From the NCBI GenBank assembly GCA_964579135.1, contig CAZOFD010000005.1, positions 1 to 64,000 on the forward strand: 64,000 bases of DNA. The letters run 5' to 3'. The notes beneath the pieces were generated by a model. It searched no databases, was not told the origin of the DNA, and worked only from the letters and a program-made list of their open reading frames with translations. Source of the stretch: CAG-390 sp964579135. GTDB taxonomy: Bacteria > Bacillota > Clostridia > Oscillospirales > CAG-272. The position numbers were made by a program, and so were the translations under genes. This document shows positions 25,175 to 34,529 of this stretch, piece by piece (position 1 is the first letter of the stretch; each line of letters starts with the position of its first letter).

Positions 25175-27242
25175 ATTTTCGTCCGCTTTTTTTATCGAAA
25201 GATCCGCGTGGAGACGACGCTTTTTTCATATCGTGCGAGACTGGGGTATTTTTGCTCTTTTTCTTGTTGTCGCTGTTTTTGATCTGCGAATTTTGCCCGT
25301 AGGCAGTCGGTTTTGCGCTCGCAGCGTATTTCGAGGAAGTGCCGGGGCGTTTGTTTCGCCCGTTATCCGCCTCGCTGCGGCGAGACGTGCGTTCTTTCGG
25401 TGCGTTTCGGCACTTGGCGGAGACGTTCTTTCTGTATGAGTTCTCGGGTCTGACAAGGCACTCCCGCCCGTTGCCGATAAGATCTTCTCTTCCGGCGAGA
25501 CGTAACGCTTCACGTACGGTGGTTGCGTTTTCGGGTCTGGAGAATTGCAAAAGTGCGCGTTGCATTCGTTTTTCCTGCGGAGTTTTGGCAACGAATATCT
25601 CTTTCATCGTGAAAGGATCGATCCCGGTCGCGAACATAACGGTGGACGCGGTGCCCGGCGTCGGATAAAAATCTTGGACTTGTTCCGGATTCAGCCCCTC
25701 GCGCTTGAGATACAGAGCGAGGTCAACGGCGTCGTTAAGAGTCGAGCCGGGGTGCGCGGACATAAGGTACGGCACGAGATACTGCTCTTTGCCGCATTCC
25801 GCGGTAATTTCGAAAAATTTCTTTTTAAATTTTTTGTAGACGGAAAAGTCGGGTTTTCCCATAGCGTTCAAAACTCCGGCGGAGCAATGCTCGGGGGCGA
25901 CTTTAAGCTGCCCGCTCACGTTGTCACGCACGAGTTTGCGGAAAAACGCGTCGTCCTCGTCGAGCATAAGGTAATCGAACCTTACCCCGGAGCGAACGAA
26001 CACTTTTTTTACGCCGTCGACCGCCTCTACGGCTTTAAGCAATTTTATATAGTCGCTGTGATCGACGCGAAGATTGGGGCAGGGGCGCGGAGCCAAGCAA
26101 CGTTTGTTCGGGCAAACGCCGCTTTTCAGTTGTTTGGCGCAGGCGGGCTCGCGAAAGTTTGCCGTGGGGCCGCCGACGTCGTGGATATAACCCTTAAATC
26201 CGTCCATCGAGGTGATTATCTTCGCCTCCTCAACGCAACTTTCTATGCTGCGCGAGCGCACGGTGCGCCCTTGGTGGAACGCGAGCGCGCAAAAGTTGCA
26301 GGCACCGAAGCAGCCGCGGTTTTGCGTTATGGAAAAAGCAACCTCGGCAATGGCGGGAACGCCGCCTTGCTTATCGTATATCGGGTGCACACGTCGCGTG
26401 TACGGCAGCGCGTATACGCGGTCGAGCTCTTCGCGTTCCAGCGGCGGCATCGGCGGATTTTGCACAAGCAGTTTGTCGCCGTATCTTTCTATGATTGCCC
26501 TGCCGGATATCGCGTCTTGCTCGCGATACTGTGCGGCAAACGCTTCGGCATACGGCCTCGCGCCGTTTTTGATAACGTCCCAGTCGAATTCAGCCGCAAC
26601 GGGAAAGTGCACCTCGGGCGCGTCGGCACGGCAAATATAGCAAGAGCCGCGCACGTCGCGGATCTTTTTCACCGGGACGCCCTTTGCCAAAAGATCCGCT
26701 ATACGGACTATTATTTTTTCGCCCATACCGTAGGTCAAAATATCGGCGCGGCTGTCTATGAGCAGGGAGCGGCGGATCTTGTCGTCCCAGTAATCGTAAT
26801 GCGCAAATCTGCGCAGTGATGCCTCGAGCCCCCCGAGAACTATCGGCACGTCGCCGTACGCTTCGCGTATCCTGTTTGAATATACGATGCAGGCGCGGTC
26901 GGGGCGGTGCCCGATCTCGCCCCCGGGCGAATAATAGTCGTAATTTCGGCGGTGGCGGGAGACGGAGTAATGCGCAACCATAGAATCTATGTTGCCTGCG
27001 GTAACGAGAAAGCCGAGGCGCGGTCTTCCGTATTCGCGAAAAGCGTCCGCGCTCTTCCAATCGGGCTGTGCAAGAACGGCGACGCGGTACCCCGCCGCCT
27101 CGAGAACGCGCGAGATTATGGCAACACCGAACGAGGGGTGATCTACGTAAGCGTCACCGGTTACGTATACGAAATCCGGTCTGTCCCAGCCGCGGGCTTC
27201 CATATCGGCGCGGCAAACGGGCAAAAATTCTTTTCCGAGCAT
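25173..27242 (-). CDS. YgiQ-family radical SAM protein
   Basis: Large radical SAM protein (UPF0313/YgiQ). Residues 1-290 form the N-terminal cobalamin-binding-like region. The cluster motif is CFGACNFC (C311, C315, C318), followed by HDVGGPTANF and PEHCSAGVLN. About 70 residues at the C-terminus are basic and low-complexity (many Ser, Lys, Asn), as is common in this family. The 689-residue length is normal. It is convergent with thiI and lies 69 bases after queA on the same strand. The reaction of this family is not established. Confidence 0.92.
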   Translation of the reverse strand: MLGKEFLPVCRADMEARGWDRPDFVYVTGDAYVDHPSFGVAIISRVLEAAGYRVAVLAQPDWKSADAFREYGRPRLGFLVTAGNIDSMVAHYSVSRHRRNYDYYSPGGEIGHRPDRACIVYSNRIREAYGDVPIVLGGLEASLRRFAHYDYWDDKIRRSLLIDSRADILTYGMGEKIIVRIADLLAKGVPVKKIRDVRGSCYICRADAPEVHFPVAAEFDWDVIKNGARPYAEAFAAQYREQDAISGRAIIERYGDKLLVQNPPMPPLEREELDRVYALPYTRRVHPIYDKQGGVPAIAEVAFSITQNRGCFGACNFCALAFHQGRTVRSRSIESCVEEAKIITSMDGFKGYIHDVGGPTANFREPACAKQLKSGVCPNKRCLAPRPCPNLRVDHSDYIKLLKAVEAVDGVKKVFVRSGVRFDYLMLDEDDAFFRKLVRDNVSGQLKVAPEHCSAGVLNAMGKPDFSVYKKFKKKFFEITAECGKEQYLVPYLMSAHPGSTLNDAVDLALYLKREGLNPEQVQDFYPTPGTASTVMFATGIDPFTMKEIFVAKTPQEKRMQRALLQFSRPENATTVREALRLAGREDLIGNGRECLVRPENSYRKNVSAKCRNAPKERTSRRSEADNGRNKRPGTSSKYAASAKPTAYGQNSQIKNSDNKKKSKNTPVSHDMKKASSPRGSFDKKSGRK

Positions 27243-27311
27243 AATATCAGCACCCGCCCCGTGGCGAGTATATCCTTTTCGTTTTTGCTTCGGGCGGCGG
27301 TGTCCGAAAGA

Positions 27312-28394
27312 TCATTTTATAAACATTGCGTCGCCGAAAGAGAAAAATCTGTACTTTTCCGCGACTGCCGTTTTATAGGCTTCGAGGACGTGCTCTCGGT
27401 CGTAAAGTGCCGAAACGAGCATCAAAAGCGTGGATTGCGGCAGGTGAAAGTTCGTTATCAGCGCGTCGGTCGCCTTAAATTTATATCCCGGGTATATAAA
27501 TATGCCCGTTTCGCCGCTCATTGCGTGCACGTTGCCGCCGTCGTCGGCGGCGCTTTCGAGGGTGCGACACGAGGTGGTGCCGACGCAGATAGTTCTGCCG
27601 CCGGCGGCTCGGCGCGAATTGATAAGGTTTGCCGCCTCCTCGCTTACGGAAAAGTATTCGCTGTGCATCACGTGGCGGTCGATGCGTTCTTCTTTTACGG
27701 GGCGAAACGTGCCGAGACCGACGTGCAACATTACGGGTACTACGGCAACGCCGCGCGATTTTATTTTTTCGAGCAGTTCGGGGGTGAAATGCAGCCCCGC
27801 CGTCGGAGCTGCCGCCGAGCCCTCCTCGCGCGAATACACGGTTTGATATCTCTCGGCGTCACCGAGTCTTTCGGTGATGTACGGCGGGAGCGGCATTATC
27901 CCTATCTCGTGCAAAAGTTCGTATTCGTTAGAATATTTTTCGCGATCGTAGTCGAACGTGACCGTTCTGTTGCCCTCGTTCGCTATGTCCGTGACCGTTG
28001 CCGTTAGTTTGCCGCCGCCGAACGAGATCTTCATACCTATGCGCGCGCGTTTCCCGGGTTTGACAAGGGTCTCCCAAGTGTCAACGGCGAGGCGGCGTAG
28101 GAGCAAAAGTTCCACTTTTGCCTCATCCCTGCCGCATACGTTGCCGTAAAGTCTTGCGGGAATAACGCGGGAGTCGTTAACAACGAGTGTGTCGCCCTCG
28201 TTTAAAAGGTCGGCGATATCGTAAAAGTGCATATGCGATATGCTTCCGTCGGCGCGGTCAAGAACCATAAGGCGCGAGGCGTCGCGCCGCTCCGTCGGGT
28301 GTTGTGCTATAAGTTCTTTCGGAAGATCGTAGTTAAAGTCCGCCGTGCAAAGATCGGTGGCGGTCAGATCGTTAACGATTACGTTTGTTTTCAT
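27312..28394 (-). CDS. queA: tRNA preQ1(34) S-adenosylmethionine ribosyltransferase-isomerase QueA
   Basis: Converts preQ1 in tRNA to epoxyqueuosine using the ribosyl moiety of SAM. Signatures are FNYDLPKELIAQHP, RLMVLDR, NDSRVIPARL, GLHFTPELL and VHAMSGETGIFIYPGYKF. The ATG at 28394 gives 360 residues and starts just before the conserved domain. The nearest AAAGGA is about 14 bases away, so initiation may be inefficient. tgt, the usual neighbour, is absent. It is divergent from dapA. Confidence 0.96.
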   Translation of the reverse strand: MKTNVIVNDLTATDLCTADFNYDLPKELIAQHPTERRDASRLMVLDRADGSISHMHFYDIADLLNEGDTLVVNDSRVIPARLYGNVCGRDEAKVELLLLRRLAVDTWETLVKPGKRARIGMKISFGGGKLTATVTDIANEGNRTVTFDYDREKYSNEYELLHEIGIMPLPPYITERLGDAERYQTVYSREEGSAAAPTAGLHFTPELLEKIKSRGVAVVPVMLHVGLGTFRPVKEERIDRHVMHSEYFSVSEEAANLINSRRAAGGRTICVGTTSCRTLESAADDGGNVHAMSGETGIFIYPGYKFKATDALITNFHLPQSTLLMLVSALYDREHVLEAYKTAVAEKYRFFSFGDAMFIK

Positions 28395-28587
28395 TATGGT
28401 GCGATGGGTCCTTTCGTATTTCGGTTGCGTTTTGCGCGTTCGGTGGCTTAGGTGCGGCGTCGACGGTGCCGATTTTCGTTTGACGTGTGTCGTGGGCAAG
28501 CGCTGCGGCATATCATCTTATCAAAGCCCGCGGCGCGGAGAAGCATCGAAAACGGTGCGCCCGCGCCCGGCTGCTCGGAGGAGAATT

Positions 28588-29472
28588 ATGAAGCGAAACG
28601 GGAAAGATCTGTTTTTCGGCGTCGCGACGGCGCTTATAACACCTTTTAACGACGACGGGACGATAGATTTCGGCTCTTTGGACAGGATAATAGACCTGCA
28701 GCTCGACGCCGGTGTCGCCGCACTCGTCGTTTGCGGAACGACGGGTGAGGCACCGACTCTTTCCGGCGAGGAAAAACGCGAACTTATTCGTTTTGTCGCG
28801 AAAAAGGTGCGCGGCAGGGTTCCGGTCATAGCGGGCGCAGGGTCAAATTCCACGTCCGAAGCGGTACGTGCCTCCCGCGCCGCGGAGGCGGCGGGAGCCG
28901 ACGCAGTGCTCAGCGTTACGCCGTATTATAGCAGACCCACCGCCAAAGGTCTGCTCGAGCACTATCGACGTATAGACGCCGCAATCGGTTTGCCGATCGT
29001 GGTTTACGTTGTGCCGTCGCGTACGTGTTGCGACGTGCCCGAGGATATATGGGGTGAGCTTTTCGCTTTGCCGAACGTTGTCGGCGTAAAGGATGCAAGC
29101 GGCGACGTTCGGCATATCGCGCGTGTTTTGGAGCGTGCGAAGGGAGCGGCGTCCGTTTGGTCCGGCAACGACGGAGATCTTATCCCCACTTTGATTCTCG
29201 GCGGCAGCGGAGTCGTATCGGTTCTTGCTAATATAAGACCGCGCGAGCTTTGCCGAGTATGCGAACTTTTTGCCGCCGGCAAGATCGAGGAGGCGACGAC
29301 GTCGGCGCAGGAGAATGCGCAACTTTGCCGCGCACTGTTTGCGGAGACAAATCCCATACCCGTTAAAGCGGCGATGGCGGAGCTCGGCTTGTGCCGAGAA
29401 ATATATCGCTTGCCGCTTTGCTCGCCGAGCGAGGCGACGCGGTCGGAGCTGATAGCTCTTTTGCGGCGCTGA
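28588..29472 (+). CDS. dapA: 4-hydroxy-tetrahydrodipicolinate synthase DapA
   Basis: TIM-barrel aldolase condensing pyruvate and aspartate semialdehyde, first committed step to lysine, diaminopimelate and spore dipicolinate. GTTGEAPTL, the Tyr region VVYVVPSRT and the Schiff-base Lys in GVKDASGD are visible. The 294-residue length fits. The ATG at 28588 has GGAGGAGA just upstream; the reading frame is open farther upstream but without domain homology. It stands alone, apart from other dap genes. Confidence 0.96.
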   Translation: MKRNGKDLFFGVATALITPFNDDGTIDFGSLDRIIDLQLDAGVAALVVCGTTGEAPTLSGEEKRELIRFVAKKVRGRVPVIAGAGSNSTSEAVRASRAAEAAGADAVLSVTPYYSRPTAKGLLEHYRRIDAAIGLPIVVYVVPSRTCCDVPEDIWGELFALPNVVGVKDASGDVRHIARVLERAKGAASVWSGNDGDLIPTLILGGSGVVSVLANIRPRELCRVCELFAAGKIEEATTSAQENAQLCRALFAETNPIPVKAAMAELGLCREIYRLPLCSPSEATRSELIALLRR

Positions 29473-29690
29473 GCCGTTCTGTGCGCCCATTCTTCGCACT
29501 AATTGTATCATAAAAAGGGTTCAAACGCAAGAAAAAAGCCGACGCGGGCGAAAAAACGCGTATTTCTCCGCAAGGATTTGCGTATATAGGCAAAATCTCG
29601 CCGCTTTTTGCATAAAGAGCGACGTTTTGGCAAAAATATGTGTGCGCGAATACGTTCGCCGCATATACGTTGCTGAAAAGGAGTTTGCTT

Positions 29691-30482
29691 ATGAAGATCA
29701 AAAAAACGCAAAAATACGGTCTCGCATCCGCAAAGGCAAAAAAAGAGGACGGCGCCGACGACAGGGCAGTCAACGAAAAAATAAACCGCACGGTGTATAT
29801 GACCGTCGCGGTGCTTATAGTCGTTATGATAGCGGCTATCGCAATGACGACCGCCGCAAACCGCGCGCGGCGCGAAGAAGCGGAAAATACGTCGGATTTG
29901 CCGCCGTCCACGACCTTTCCCGAACAAACTTTGCCGCACGAGGTTCCGCCGAGGGAAACCACGCCGAATCGCACCGACACCGTAACACCGTCACCGGAGA
30001 CTCCGGTGGTCGAGACCGTGCCGACGCTCATTTTGCCGGTCGCGGCGGGGTCGATAGGCAAAGCGCATAATCCGACGATGCAGGTGTATTCGAGCACTTT
30101 GGGCGAGTGGCGAGTTCACCTCGGTGTGGATATTATGACCGATACCTCGGCTGCGGTAATGGCGGCTGCCGCGGGGACCGTCAGCGAGATAACGGACGAT
30201 GGACTTTGGGGGACTTGCGTAACGGTAAAGCACGCGGGTAATTCGGTCACCGTTTACAAAAATCTTTCGCAAACTCTTGCCGAGGGGATAGAGGTCGGCA
30301 AAAAGATCAAGGCGGGCACCGTTATCGGCACGGTCGGAGACGCGGCTTTTATGGAGATCGCGGAGGAGCCGCACCTGCATTTTGAGATGAAGATCGGCGG
30401 TGAGGACGTTGACCCCACGGAATATTTTTCGGCAGAGGCACTCGCCTCGGTTTCCGCCGAGGGTGACGTATTCAGCGAGTAG
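29691..30482 (+). CDS. SpoIIQ-like membrane-anchored M23 (LytM) peptidase
   Basis: A transmembrane helix at about residues 34-55 is followed by a Pro/Thr-rich linker (residues 68-110) and a LytM domain at about 115-245. The zinc ligands appear complete: HLGVD gives the first His and Asp, and HLHFEM the HxH. Architecture and size (263 residues) resemble SpoIIQ, the forespore partner of SpoIIIAH; B. subtilis SpoIIQ has lost a zinc ligand, while clostridial ones keep them. AAAAGGAG precedes the ATG. A general cell-wall endopeptidase is the alternative. No spoIIID or other sporulation gene is adjacent. Confidence 0.8.
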   Translation: MKIKKTQKYGLASAKAKKEDGADDRAVNEKINRTVYMTVAVLIVVMIAAIAMTTAANRARREEAENTSDLPPSTTFPEQTLPHEVPPRETTPNRTDTVTPSPETPVVETVPTLILPVAAGSIGKAHNPTMQVYSSTLGEWRVHLGVDIMTDTSAAVMAAAAGTVSEITDDGLWGTCVTVKHAGNSVTVYKNLSQTLAEGIEVGKKIKAGTVIGTVGDAAFMEIAEEPHLHFEMKIGGEDVDPTEYFSAEALASVSAEGDVFSE

Positions 30483-30597
30483 ATCGCATCGAAAAGTCGA
30501 GTATCGTCGTTTTTTAATATCGGTCGGGAGCGTCGCTCGGGCGAGTCGGCGACGTTATATGCGGGCGAGCGTTTGTCGCGGACGTGAGACAAAGGTT

Positions 30598-30647
30598 GTC
30601 GCGAGGGTGCGCACCGTTTGGTGCGCACCCTCGCGACCTCTGTTTTT
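30598..30647. terminator. long GC-rich hairpin between convergent genes
   Basis: A perfect 18-base stem (30598-30615 and 30620-30637) has a GTTT loop. On the plus strand TTTTT follows only after CTCTG, and on the minus strand there is no T run, so it is a less canonical terminator. It ends next to the stop codon of the convergent MutS-like gene. Confidence 0.65.
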
Positions 30648-32248
30648 CAGTTTGATTGCGAATTTTTCTCTATCTTTTCGACTATCTTGTCATACGACAA
30701 GCCGTATTTATCGGCAATATCCCTCGCATAGCTGCGCCCGTCGGGTTTTGCGCGATAGATCTTGAAAGATCTGCGTCCTTCGTCGATCCCCGCAACGAGC
30801 GTGTCTATACGCTTCCCGCCGAATGGTGCGGTTTTTTCGTTTACGTCGTCTATCATTGCGGCAAGTTCGTGCAGGTGGGTGGAGAAGAGTGCGCGGCAAC
30901 CTGCTCGAGAAAGTCCCGCCAACACTTCCGCCGCGATATACGACGCTTCGTACGACCCGGTGGAGGAGAGCGACTCGTCAAGCAAAACGAGGGATTTTGA
31001 GGTAACGCTGTCGAATATCTCGCCGAGGCGCGAACACTCCTCGCCGAGTCTGCCTTTGTCTATGGTATCGTCGGCACCCGTCGGGAAATGGGTAAATATT
31101 CCGTCGGCGGGAGATACGGTCACGGAGTCGGCGGGGGCGTACAGTCCGAGTTGCACCATAGCTTGCGCCATACCGACGGCGCAGGTTATGACGGATTTGC
31201 CGCCTCTGTTCGGCCCCGACAAAACGTATATCCTTGCGTTTTCGTCAAAATCGATATCGTTCGTCACGATCTCGCCGTCGATCTTCAGGGCGACGGCAGG
31301 GTTGTACAGCCCGTGCGCGGTAAAAAGGCAATCGTTGTCGGGGGCGATCTCGGGGCGGCAAAGCGTGTTGCCGCGCGCTTTGAGGGCGAGCATAAGTCGC
31401 GTCCCTTTGACGAGAAATTCCATCTCGGGCATAAGATTAAGAAGAAAATCCGTATTTTCGAGCACATATTGCTGCACTATCTTTTTCCAAGAGCGGAGCG
31501 ACGAATGATAAACGTCGTTTATGGCTCCGTTAAAGGCAAGCGACAATGCGAGCCGTTGGTTTTCGCTGTGATTTTTGTTGAAAGGCACAAGGCTTGCGAT
31601 GCAAGTGTACTCGTCGTTTTTAAAGTTCAGTCGCAATATTTTGTCTATCACGTCACCGGAACGGAAAGGCTCGGAGTTGATGGCTAGGACTCCGGCGCTT
31701 TTCGGACGGAGTTGAGCGTCGAGATTAACTCCGACGGTCACGCTTTTGATCTCGCGCACGCGCTCCGTCAATTCGCAAAGTTTTTCGTTAAGGCGACGGT
31801 AGTAGTCGCTTTCGGCAAGTTCGGATATGCGTTGGCTGAGCGTCAAAAACGCACGGCTCTTTAGATCTTTCGTGACGGCGGAGAGCCCGGCGTCAAGCGT
31901 ATCTATACACGAGACGTAAAGCTCTATTTCCGTTATTGCGGAGAGATAGTCCTCGGCGTTACCGCTGTCTGCCTGCAAACGACGCAATTCCGTTATATCG
32001 CAAAGGATCGGCGTCAGCGAATTCAGCGTTTCAAGCAGAGAGGGGTTTTCCATAAGGTCGCGAAAAGTTTCAAGGCGGTATTCTATCACGTCGGCGTCGG
32101 ACGTGAAAAATTCCGAAAGATCGCGACTGCGAAGCTCGAGAATATCGAGAAATCCGAGTTCCTCGAGAACGTATTGCGATATATTGGGTGTTTTGGCGGA
32201 CTGACTTGTTCCGCCCGGATATATCAGTGAAAAATTTGTAAGCTCCAA
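30647..32248 (-). CDS. MutS-family ATPase lacking the mismatch-recognition domain
   Basis: The C-terminal ATPase is clearly of the MutS family: Walker A GPNRGGKS, Walker B LVLLDESLSSTGSYEA and FSTHLHELA. The N-terminal 330 residues are helical and correspond to MutS lever/clamp parts; the mismatch-binding domain with its Phe-x-Glu is missing, and no Smr nuclease tail is present. It thus resembles neither MutS1 nor MutS2 fully. A TTG at 32248 is chosen because AAAGGA lies seven bases upstream; an ATG at 32275 is in frame but has no ribosome-binding site. It is downstream of the xer gene on the same strand. The role in DNA handling is unknown. Confidence 0.85.
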   Translation of the reverse strand: MELTNFSLIYPGGTSQSAKTPNISQYVLEELGFLDILELRSRDLSEFFTSDADVIEYRLETFRDLMENPSLLETLNSLTPILCDITELRRLQADSGNAEDYLSAITEIELYVSCIDTLDAGLSAVTKDLKSRAFLTLSQRISELAESDYYRRLNEKLCELTERVREIKSVTVGVNLDAQLRPKSAGVLAINSEPFRSGDVIDKILRLNFKNDEYTCIASLVPFNKNHSENQRLALSLAFNGAINDVYHSSLRSWKKIVQQYVLENTDFLLNLMPEMEFLVKGTRLMLALKARGNTLCRPEIAPDNDCLFTAHGLYNPAVALKIDGEIVTNDIDFDENARIYVLSGPNRGGKSVITCAVGMAQAMVQLGLYAPADSVTVSPADGIFTHFPTGADDTIDKGRLGEECSRLGEIFDSVTSKSLVLLDESLSSTGSYEASYIAAEVLAGLSRAGCRALFSTHLHELAAMIDDVNEKTAPFGGKRIDTLVAGIDEGRRSFKIYRAKPDGRSYARDIADKYGLSYDKIVEKIEKNSQSN

Positions 32249-32311
32249 GGCTGTTTCCTTTCTGCCGTTTTGCAAATGCGTGCCGCATATGACGTTATTT
32301 TGCGGCGTATA

Positions 32312-33370
32312 TTACGATTTTTCGTTTTTTTCGGTGCTTCCCAAACGACCTTTTTCGCCGCAGGACGAGGCGCCCGGGTCACCGAGCGGGTTTTTGTACA
32401 TTGCCGCTTCCACGTCGGAATCCGAAACGTGAGTGTATATCTGGGTCGTGTTGAGCTGCTCGTGCCCCAAAATTTCTTTCAGCACGCGCACGTCAACGCC
32501 GCCCTCGCGATACATAAGCGTTGCGGCGGTGTGCCGAAGTTTGTGAACGGAAAAATGCCTGTTTTCAAGCCCGGCAGCCCTCAGATATTTCTCTACCGTC
32601 CACTCCACCGTGCGGTTGCATATACGCACGCCGCGCGAAGAGATAAAAAGCGCTTTCGTCGGGAGCGTGCCGCGTTCGGGTGACGTGCGAGCGGGGAGAT
32701 ACTCCGCAAGAGCTGCACGACAGGCGTCGTTAAGATATATTATGCGCTCTTTGTTGCCTTTGCCGAGCACTCGCAGCGAACGCAAAAACTTATCGATATC
32801 GCCGATATCCGTACCCACGAGTTCGGACAGACGCATACCGCAATTGAGGAAGAGCGTTATCATTGTAAAATTGCGCAGGCGGATAAATTCGTCCGCCTCC
32901 TCGTCGTTGCGCACCGCCGCGAGAAGCAGGCGCGATTCGTCGAGGGTCAGATATTTCGGAAGCGTTTGCCTTTTCTTCGGAGAGTCGACGACGAGAGTCG
33001 GATCTTTTTCGAGCAATTCGCGTTTCGACGTGCAATATTTGAAGAAGCCGCGCAGGGAAGACAGTTTTCGCGCCCTTGCAACAGCCGAGTTGCCGAGTTC
33101 TCTCTCGGCAAAAAACATAAATTCGTATATATCGGTCGTTGCAATGCGACGCACAAAGTCCGCGTCTACCGTATCGAGGGATATTTTTTCGTATTCGTCG
33201 CTGCCGTAGGCGATGCCGTTTTTTCGCGCTATGAGGAATTTGAAAAAAGTTCGCAGATCGAGCATATATTCGTCGACCGTTTTCGGCGATCGCCCTTGGA
33301 TTACGAGCTTATAACCCGCAAAATCGCGCAAAAGAGGCGGATACTCATCCGGTATATATTTTGTGCCCAT
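32312..33370 (-). CDS. XerC/XerD-type tyrosine recombinase
   Basis: Site-specific recombinase, probably the dimer-resolution enzyme. The N-terminal SAM-like core-binding domain covers about residues 10-130. The catalytic set is present: R180 (GMRLSEL), K207 (GKGNKER), H276 and R279 (HKLRH), H303 (LGHEQL) and Y312 (TQIYTHV). The 352-residue protein is about 50 residues longer than typical XerC, partly from a C-terminal tail (GDPGASSCGEKG). No integrative-element borders or att sites are near, so a chromosomal Xer is favoured over a phage integrase. Confidence 0.9.
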   Translation of the reverse strand: MGTKYIPDEYPPLLRDFAGYKLVIQGRSPKTVDEYMLDLRTFFKFLIARKNGIAYGSDEYEKISLDTVDADFVRRIATTDIYEFMFFAERELGNSAVARARKLSSLRGFFKYCTSKRELLEKDPTLVVDSPKKRQTLPKYLTLDESRLLLAAVRNDEEADEFIRLRNFTMITLFLNCGMRLSELVGTDIGDIDKFLRSLRVLGKGNKERIIYLNDACRAALAEYLPARTSPERGTLPTKALFISSRGVRICNRTVEWTVEKYLRAAGLENRHFSVHKLRHTAATLMYREGGVDVRVLKEILGHEQLNTTQIYTHVSDSDVEAAMYKNPLGDPGASSCGEKGRLGSTEKNEKS

Positions 33371-33561
33371 TTCCGCAGAGTTAAACGCGGAGCAATCCCC
33401 CCGCGCCCTTTCGTTACAGACGGTGTTGTCGCTGCCCGTGCGAGCCCCACGCTACGGGATGCGAGGGGCACGAGCTCAACAATTTAAAACACCATATTAC
33501 GTTAATTATACAACATTTCGCGTGTTTTTAGTGTACAAAGTGTAAATTTTTGCGGATATTG

Positions 33562-33590
33562 TTGATTTTTTCACGGTAAAAATATATAAT
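33562..33590 (+). promoter_or_regulatory. promoter of the five-helix membrane protein gene
   Basis: TTGATT (33562-33567) and TATAAT (33585-33590) are 17 bases apart, about 80 bases before the ATG at 33671. In the same 300-base spacer a minus-strand TATAAT (33505-33510) may belong to xer, but its -35 is unclear. Confidence 0.75.
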
Positions 33591-33670
33591 TAACGAATAA
33601 AGCGGTCGTTGCGCGGCGTACTTTGCGCAAACGGCTGAAAATAACGGCAAAAGGTGCTTGCATATTATTT

Positions 33671-34306
33671 ATGAAAACTTTTTTTAAGGAATATTTCTCC
33701 AAATCCGTAAAGATGTTTATGACTCAGCTCGTTATCTCGATATTCGGGTTATCGCTTACGATAGCGCTCGGGATGACGAACAATGCCTTCGCTCAGGTGG
33801 CGGCAAGCGCGGCGGCGGCGCTTTTTTATCTTTTTATGGTATACGCCGAGTCTTGGAATATCGGCTCGCACGATATTATACGCGTAGACGGCGGCAGGCT
33901 TAAAGAGCGCCGCTTGACGGGGCTTTACGTTGCCCTTTTGGCAAACGTGCCGAATATTTTGCTTGCGCTCGGTACCGCGCTCGGATTTGCGGTTGCTGAC
34001 GGTGGATTTTTTTCCTCGCTCGGCGGCTCGTGCGCGACGGCGGCGCTTTTTATAGAGGGGATGTACACCGGTTTGCTTACGCTTCGCGTTGCGGGTGCGC
34101 CGCTCAATTCTTACGCGATAACGTATTTTGTCACTGTCATTCCCGCGCTTGCGGTCTCGACTTGGGCATATTGGATGGGGCTGCGCGGATATAAGTTTAC
34201 GAACGTGTTCGTAAGCGAAAACCCCGAGGAACTCGAGATCAAAAACGAGAAGCGTCGCCGTCGCCTCGAAGAAAAGACGGCGGCGAAGGAGAAACGCGGC
34301 AAATAA
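33671..34306 (+). CDS. multi-pass membrane protein of unknown function
   Basis: Not recognised. The 211-residue product has about five hydrophobic helices (near residues 15-33, 38-57, 77-101, 105-125 and 133-155) and a strongly basic C-terminal tail with RRRRLEEKTAAKEKRGK. The tail may bind RNA or membrane lipids. The ATG at 33671 is used because upstream codons are basic and unlike a membrane protein start, but the nearest AAAGG is about 14 bases away. It has its own promoter and terminator, so it is a single-gene unit. Confidence 0.75.
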   Translation: MKTFFKEYFSKSVKMFMTQLVISIFGLSLTIALGMTNNAFAQVAASAAAALFYLFMVYAESWNIGSHDIIRVDGGRLKERRLTGLYVALLANVPNILLALGTALGFAVADGGFFSSLGGSCATAALFIEGMYTGLLTLRVAGAPLNSYAITYFVTVIPALAVSTWAYWMGLRGYKFTNVFVSENPEELEIKNEKRRRRLEEKTAAKEKRGK

Positions 34307-34356
34307 CGAATTACTCGCCTTGATTCGCGCCGCACGGCTGTGTTTGCGCAAGTGCG

Positions 34357-34397
34357 AAAGATCGCGGCGTCCCAAGCGGACGTCGCGATCTTTTTGT
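34357..34397 (+). terminator. terminator of the membrane-protein gene
   Basis: AAAGATCGCGGCGTCC (34357-34372) pairs with GGACGTCGCGATCTTT (34378-34393) with one mismatch, followed by TT and GTCG. Confidence 0.88.
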
Positions 34398-34449
34398 CGT
34401 TTTGCGCTGCGGCGCGGCTCCGCACAAGACACAAAAAAATCAAAAACCT

Positions 34450-34478
34450 TTGACAAACAAGCGAAAAAATGTTATAAT
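34450..34478 (+). promoter_or_regulatory. promoter of the CarD-like gene
   Basis: Consensus TTGACA (34450-34455) and TATAAT (34473-34478) with a 17-base spacer lie about 50 bases before the ATG. Confidence 0.92.
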
Positions 34479-34529
34479 ATGTTTACGTAAATACCATTTG
34501 GTATTTGAAGAAACGGACGGTACGTTATT

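Noticed and set aside
32312..33370. The Xer-type recombinase as the integrase of a mobile element
   Set aside because: No flanking direct repeats, tRNA-integrated att site or phage/conjugation genes were seen; the neighbours are chromosomal housekeeping genes.
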